Source: Asterionellopsis glacialis (taxonomy: Eukaryota; Bacillariophyta; Plagiogrammaphyceae; Rhaphoneidales; Asterionellopsidaceae). From it: a stretch of 10,949 nucleotides of DNA. The DNA is taken from the NCBI GenBank assembly GCA_014885115.2, contig WKLE02002727.1, forward strand, positions 1,843-12,791, given 5' to 3'. A program made the translations under genes and the position numbers. The notes under the pieces were generated by a model. It was not told the origin of the DNA, ran no database searches, and worked only from the letters and a program-made list of their open reading frames with translations. Shown one piece after another: positions 6,761 through 10,949 of the stretch. Within the stretch, counting starts at the first letter, position 1, and the number at the start of each line of letters is the position of its first letter.

Positions 6761-7705
6761 ATGTCGCGACCGTTCTCCTCTAGACAACGCCAACGAACTG
6801 CTTTTACAGATTCTACCGAAAGTAGTGGTGATGATGCGAGTCGAGACTTATGGAAAGATATTATGGGTGATTCTCCCGCAACTGCTGATAATTACACTGA
6901 CAACAATAATGATTTGGATGATCCATTTTTATTGATAAAAAGTGATGGTTATGATAAAGACTATCAAAATGGCACCAGCAATAAAGCTAACAATAACAAT
7001 GGTAATCGGAGAGTTTGGATTGCATGGCGAACTATACGCTCAGTATCATCGCATGGCTGGAACTTTGTACGTCCTAATGGATTTATGCCGTTGGAAGTTG
7101 AACGTCCAGGATACCCTACAGGATTAGAATTTTCATCCATGGTACGGCAACAAGATGATTTATATGGCTTATATAAAAGATTACGTCTGATGTGTTTTAT
7201 TGTTTGGTGCACATCGATCATCTTTTGGATATGGGCTATGAAAAATACACGTAAAATGGAGGATGGGAAAGATTTGGGTATATATAGTTTTGCATCAACC
7301 TTTTGGACTTCCTTTTATATTTTGTACCGTACAAGATATGGCAAATATCGTATAGCAAAATCTTGCTTGACACGGATAGTCTTTACAATATCACATTTGT
7401 TGGTGACTGCCAATTATGGATTGGGCTTGATGTACTCATTGACAATCGGAAGGACCATTTATCCCATCTTTGCAACGTACTGTACTATCTTTATGATATT
7501 CTGGGCTATCATTGCATGTCAAGGGCATTCGCTCATGAAAACAATATCACAATACGAGGCAGATGTTATTCGGGACGAAACTAATAATGATACAGAGTAC
7601 AATGATGATGAAGAGTATTACTTTGAAGAAGACGTTGAAGATGAAATTTTGGAACCCTTATATCGAAATGGATCAGGATCAAAATCTATTTTTGGCTTTG
7701 ATTGA
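6761..7705 (+). CDS. Unrecognised membrane protein with about four transmembrane helices
   Basis: A 314-residue frame from ATG 6761 (A at -3) to TGA 7703-7705. I do not recognise the family. Residues 1-85 are polar, Arg/Ser-rich and then Asn/Asp-rich with runs such as DNNND and NNNNG, typical of a disordered cytosolic tail. Residues 86-140 look folded, with many aromatics (RRVWIAWRTIRS, HGWNFVRPNGF, YGLYKRL). Hydrophobic spans lie at about 141-160, 172-190, 205-229 and 233-254. The tail (265-314) is strongly acidic (NDDEEYYFEEDVEDEILEP). There is no N-terminal signal peptide, so the first span would act as anchor. With four spans both tails would lie on the same side, probably cytosolic. No transporter, enzyme or channel motif is visible. 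Long stop-free length, clear hydrophobic periodicity and biased composition support real coding. Confidence 0.75.
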   Translation: MSRPFSSRQRQRTAFTDSTESSGDDASRDLWKDIMGDSPATADNYTDNNNDLDDPFLLIKSDGYDKDYQNGTSNKANNNNGNRRVWIAWRTIRSVSSHGWNFVRPNGFMPLEVERPGYPTGLEFSSMVRQQDDLYGLYKRLRLMCFIVWCTSIIFWIWAMKNTRKMEDGKDLGIYSFASTFWTSFYILYRTRYGKYRIAKSCLTRIVFTISHLLVTANYGLGLMYSLTIGRTIYPIFATYCTIFMIFWAIIACQGHSLMKTISQYEADVIRDETNNDTEYNDDEEYYFEEDVEDEILEPLYRNGSGSKSIFGFD

Positions 7706-8136
7706 TCCCTTGATAACGTTGACGAACAAACTTGATTTCCTCTTTATTACGACAAGTCACAACGGCAGTTTTTCTTCTCAATAAGTACTTGCATTAGATG
7801 CCCGAAAGTTTCGCATAATCAGAAATACCTTCCTATTGCTCTCTTGATCAAGAAGATATTCCATGTAGTAGTTGATACCGAAAATGCACCAAAAATGAAT
7901 CGCACCTGGCATACTATGGATGGGATGCAATGCTTCTTTGGCAAACTCGGCTTCCAGAGTAGGTTACTTCAGATTTACTAAAATGGTCAACAACAACTAT
8001 TTGGCATATTCAGTATGCAATAAAATATTTAGTTTATTCTGAAAATGGCGATATTGAAACGATCCAACAGAAGATTAAAGTTGCTGCGTTGCGTTGTGTT
8101 TGCATGAAATTTATGATTGAAGGTACACGTGAATCT
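7706..8136. other. Convergent 3' intergenic region
   Basis: Lies between the stop of the four-TM gene and the stop of the Prm10-like gene, so it should hold both 3' UTRs. AATAAA occurs at 8019-8024 on the plus strand, about 315 bases past the plus-strand stop, which would be a long 3' UTR if used. I see no other gene or repeat here. Confidence 0.5.
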
Positions 8137-10388
8137 TTAGAAAAAGAGCATGGCACTATTCTTTTTGGTTCGATCACGGCGACTGCTTCTACGAGCACTT
8201 TCACCACCAAAGCCACTAATGCCAATATTCCCATGGATGGAGGATCCCACTTGAGCCAACAAGCCACGATTGGTCCCCAACAGTGTTGGTGAACATAAAA
8301 TAGTACCTGTCCATGCGCCAATACCAATAATGACAGCACGAACAATAATCCCTTCAAACATGCCGGCTGCACCAGTACTACCTTGTTCTTCGTCAGTCTG
8401 AAAGAGTGCCTTTACTAGATAAGCACCGGGTAGCAAAACGTAAATACCAGCAACTGTGTTTCCAATAGCTTGTCGTCCTGTAAATCTTGAAATGATTCCT
8501 GCGGACAAGGTAACTGCCATTGCAGCTAAGAAATTATTCATATTTTCATTGGTAGAACCAGCTTCGCCAAGAATCCAAGACAATACGAAAGCTAAGACTC
8601 CATGCATACCTATAATATGAATCATAGTGTGGGGTTGTAAAGTGATTAAAAAAAGGTGTCAGTAACAATTGGCCACAAATAGATGAAAGAACAACTAAAT
8701 ATCAATATCATTTGCATGTACTTACCCATCAATGGGAGATCGTAATAATTTGGTTGAAACAAACCTGACCAGGATATAGCAGCCAATGGTGTGAATAAGA
8801 TATACCACAGAGAGTCAATTCCTGGTCCACATGCTAATGATGATGATGCTTCAAGATCATCGTTGATTACTTCATTTCGATCTTCACCCATAATGGTCAT
8901 GGCAACATAATCCCCATACTTTAAGAAGTAAGCAATTAGTCCAGTGAATAAGATGCCTTCCAATAAGTTGGCTCCACCCGTCACAGTATGCTTACTCATC
9001 AATTCAATGATAGAGTACACAACTTTAAAACCCTGTAATATGTCTAAGACACCACCAACAGCCATGGCACCAAAACATGTATCATTGGGCCATTTGAGAG
9101 ATATCAAACCAGCAATGAGACCAACAGAAAAACTCGCTACAACTTCAAAGATAATACGTTCTTGATTGTTCTTCAACATCCCAATACAACCGATTCGGGC
9201 TACGATGACTGCCAGGACACCTGCTACAATAATATCATACCAAGACCCATTGAACCATATAGCACATGCTCCCGATGAGCTCCCCAATCGGAATAAAACT
9301 GTCATCCAAGGAGAATACAAATCTCCTTTAGCATGTTCTTCATCGATGTCATCAATAGCCTTGTCGGCTTCCATGGCTGCCAATCGCGTAAATACTTCAC
9401 GTGTAGAATCTCCTACTTTCCAAAAAATATCGGTTGGATGATGTTGTTGAAGGAGTTTATCCTTGGACATAGTGACTGTTCCTTGACTTTCAATATCATC
9501 GTTATCACCCTTTGCTGATGTTGGGTTGGTACTGTTAGCACTTTCTTCAAAATGAAATTGACTTGCATTGATGAAAAAAAATAATCCATAAGTTTCAGAT
9601 GCCAGATTTAAGATTTCAGAAGCAAGTTCCTCATGGTCACCATCACCCTCTTTTAGTGCAAATGCTGTCGAACTACGGCGTCTTCCAATTTTGACAGATT
9701 CACTTCGTTGAGCTTTCCGTAGTTCTTCAGGATGTGGTAACCTTGTGATGGGGGTATTGCTGACACTTGATGTATTACTAGCAAAGGACGCCAACCGTAC
9801 AGCAATGGCTTCCATAGAATCTAATAAATGAATTTTGAATCCACGTTCAAATCGGAACATGGTGGTTGCTCCTGATGTTGGTGCAAATATAAAAGCCTTG
9901 CGAGGTAATAAGAAAAAATTAACACCCCTGGCTCCTGTAAGTCCTTCAGCGGCCTTTTCCATCACAGGCTCCAGCGCCCATATAGGTGCACCACCCGAGT
10001 ATAAGTCCTTGGTAACTTCACGTAATATCATTTCTTGTACACGTGGTCCACCACCCTCGGGCATACCGAATCGGTCTTCGTATTCTCTTAATAATAAGAG
10101 AAGACGCGCCAATGATCGTAGTTTATCTTGAAAGTCTTGATCATCCATTAACGCCGAAGACGTTGGAGGAGGCGAAGCACCTAAAACTAACCAATGAATG
10201 AAATTTAAAATACCATCACCTTGTTTGTAATATTCTTTCCAATCGTAATATTTGTTAGAAGTTGATTTGGTAGTCGTGTCTTTGAATTCTGAATTTGGGG
10301 AAGAATCTTCTTCGTTTTCATCGTCGTCCCGTTTCTTTTCTTCGTCCTGTTTGCCGTGTTGATACGATTCAACGTCACACATATTCAT
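8137..10388 (-). CDS. ThrE/Prm10-like transporter, two exons
   Basis: Exons 10388-8726 and 8609-8137, joined across a 116-base intron, give 711 residues from the first in-frame ATG (10386-10388); the frame upstream has no ATG before a stop at 10521-10523. Residues 1-75 are acidic and disordered. Residues 90-200 resemble the N-terminal ThrE (DUF1212) region (LARLLLLLREYEDRFG, SGGAPIWALE). Two hydrophilic inserts follow (about 203-255 and 285-355). The membrane half begins near WFNGSWYDIIVAGVLAVIVA (378-397), and ISLKWPNDTCFGAMAVGG and GGANLLEGILFTGLI follow. The ThrE_2 half contains DLPLMGMHGVLAFVLSW, ISRF and YVLLPGAYL (LPG 614-616). About nine spans are visible. Bacterial ThrE exports threonine and serine; fungal Prm10 relatives have both halves fused, as here. 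The substrate is inferred only by family. The first half has LQG (451-453) where LPG is usual. Confidence 0.87.
8610..8725 (-). other. Spliceosomal intron in the Prm10-like gene
   Basis: On the minus strand the donor is ATGG|GTAAGT (intron begins at 8725) and the acceptor is ATTATAG|GTATGC (ends at 8610). The intron is 116 bases, phase 1, and splits a Gly codon (G + GT). It contains TACTGAC (8664-8658), a good branch-site match, followed by a T7 tract. Splicing removes the in-frame TAA at 8646-8648 and joins DLPLMG to MHGVLAFVLSW. This restores the Pro-x-Met then membrane-span spacing expected in the ThrE_2 domain. Confidence 0.88.
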
Positions 10389-10880
10389 CTCTATGCTCAA
10401 GTTGTGAATGAGGTGTGCAGAATGACGTATTGTGTTCGTTGTGTTGAGTTTTGTGAAGAAATCCTTGAAAAAAAGGATTCCACTTTTGATGGATAAAAAT
10501 GAATGGGTGGAGTCGCAGTATCAAAGGAACATGTTACAGCCAAATCTTGTAAAAGAACGCTTCTCTGTTGAAATTGCATTTGATGTAACCGAACTCAAAC
10601 ACAAACCCTAAGTAAATATAGTATGGCTACTTCCTCTCGCACGTGATTACTACTTTGTTTATACTTATGTGGGATGGGATTGCACCATGCATAGGACAAC
10701 TGCTCGTACTGTCTGTGTATTGGAATCCGAAGATTCGCTCCCTCCAATGCAAAAAGCGAACCATCTTGATTAGTTCGCAAAAAGTAACGACATCATCAAG
10801 ATCTTTCAAACTTGCTAGAGATTGTCTGTCGGTACGTAATTTTTGTGGTTGGGATCGCAGCTTCACTCTCCATATCCATG
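10389..10880. promoter_or_regulatory. 5' flank of the Prm10-like gene; no supported gene
   Basis: The minus-strand promoter should lie here. TGACGT, a CRE/bZIP-type core, is at 10423-10428, about 35 bases upstream of the start codon. A seven-base hairpin lies at 10460-10479. Further right the frames on both strands (10595-10866 minus, 10643-10891 plus) overlap each other, and neither shows domains or compositional bias, so I do not call them genes. Confidence 0.45.
10460..10479. repeat. Hairpin AATCCTT / AAGGATT
   Basis: Seven-base arms at 10460-10466 and 10473-10479 around GAAAAA. It lies 72-91 bases upstream of the Prm10-like start codon, so it may be in its 5' UTR or promoter. Confidence 0.55.
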
Positions 10881-10881
10881 T

Positions 10882-10946
10882 GCAGAAATGACGCTAACGG
10901 GTTAGCGTTTTAGCAAATGAATCTAACCGGTTAGCGTCATTTTGCT
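10882..10946. repeat. Cluster of alternating palindromic repeats at the right edge
   Basis: Two 19-base arms, 10887-10905 (AATGACGCTAACGGGTTAG) and 10923-10941 (CTAACCGGTTAGCGTCATT), are inverted copies with one mismatch. Each arm also holds its own palindrome: CGCTAAC-GG-GTTAGCG (10892-10907) and CTAACCGGTTAG (10923-10934). Read another way, a unit like GGTTAGCGTCATTTTGC occurs about four times in alternating orientation: minus 10882-10900, shortened plus 10900-10914, minus 10912-10928, plus 10929-10946. The pattern reaches almost to the last base, so it may continue outside. Confidence 0.88.
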
Positions 10947-10949
10947 ACT

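Noticed and set aside
6523..6762. A 79-residue minus-strand frame divergent from and overlapping the start of the four-TM gene.
   Set aside because: It starts in the palindromic ACATGT at the other gene's ATG, covers GTAC-rich repeat DNA and shows no domain.
8137..8625. A separate 162-residue gene starting at 8625.
   Set aside because: It is the second exon of the Prm10-like gene. Its first six codons belong to the intron end and the split Gly codon.
8640..8660. A one-base deletion or programmed -1 frameshift at a T7 tract (A7 on the plus strand) linking the two transporter frames.
   Set aside because: Adding one T does restore the frame. However, the canonical intron at 8610-8725 also does so without any error, has strong splice signals, and gives better spacing in the ThrE_2 domain. 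The T7 tract then lies inside the intron.
10595..10891. Overlapping frames of 60-82 residues on both strands right of the transporter.
   Set aside because: They are mutually antisense, unlike any protein I know, and have no coding bias; none of them is better than the others.
10882..10946. A CRISPR array at the right edge.
   Set aside because: The repeats alternate in orientation with almost no spacers, and the window is eukaryotic.

Overview
The window looks like nuclear DNA of a diatom or a close stramenopile relative; I infer a pennate diatom but cannot name a species. The reasons are five spread-out, mostly intronless protein genes on both strands, one short canonical GTAAG...AG intron, AT-rich intergenic DNA, no bacterial operon layout or Shine-Dalgarno sites, and a leucine-rich-repeat membrane protein of a type common in diatoms, with a Pro-Ser/Pro-Thr stalk and plant-type repeats.

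Layout, left to right. (1) 1-1771, minus: a type II membrane LRR receptor-like protein, with its C-terminus cut off by the window edge. (2) 1772-2464: a divergent promoter region, plus an open 5' extension of the next gene. (3) 2465-3505, plus: an aldo-keto reductase with an intact catalytic tetrad. Its true N-terminus is unclear, because an in-frame stretch coding for a membrane anchor lies upstream without an ATG. (4) 3726-4517, minus: an uncharacterised coiled-coil protein with a perfect 33-bp internal duplication. (5) 4518-6760: a 2.2-kb gene-free stretch holding three 50-bp tandem repeats and then about 900 bases rich in GTAC and palindromes. (6) 6761-7705, plus: an unrecognised protein with about four membrane spans. 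(7) 8137-10388, minus: a two-exon ThrE/Prm10-like transporter (fungal PRM10 type, ThrE plus ThrE_2 halves). Its reading frame looks broken until a 116-base intron at 8610-8725 is removed. (8) 10389-10949: its promoter side, then a cluster of alternating palindromic repeats that appears to run off the right edge.

The genes are not obviously one pathway. Three or four of the five products are membrane proteins: a receptor-like protein, an orphan membrane protein, a predicted amino-acid or organic-acid exporter, and possibly a membrane-anchored reductase. Nothing in the sequence shows that they work together. Orientations are divergent (LRR/AKR), convergent (AKR/coiled-coil), divergent across 2.2 kb (coiled-coil/4-TM) and convergent (4-TM/Prm10-like), so each gene probably has its own promoter. 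I found no convincing new multi-gene system. The points most worth following are the right-edge palindromic array, the GTAC-rich palindromic intergenic region, the orphan membrane protein and the unresolved 5' end of the reductase.
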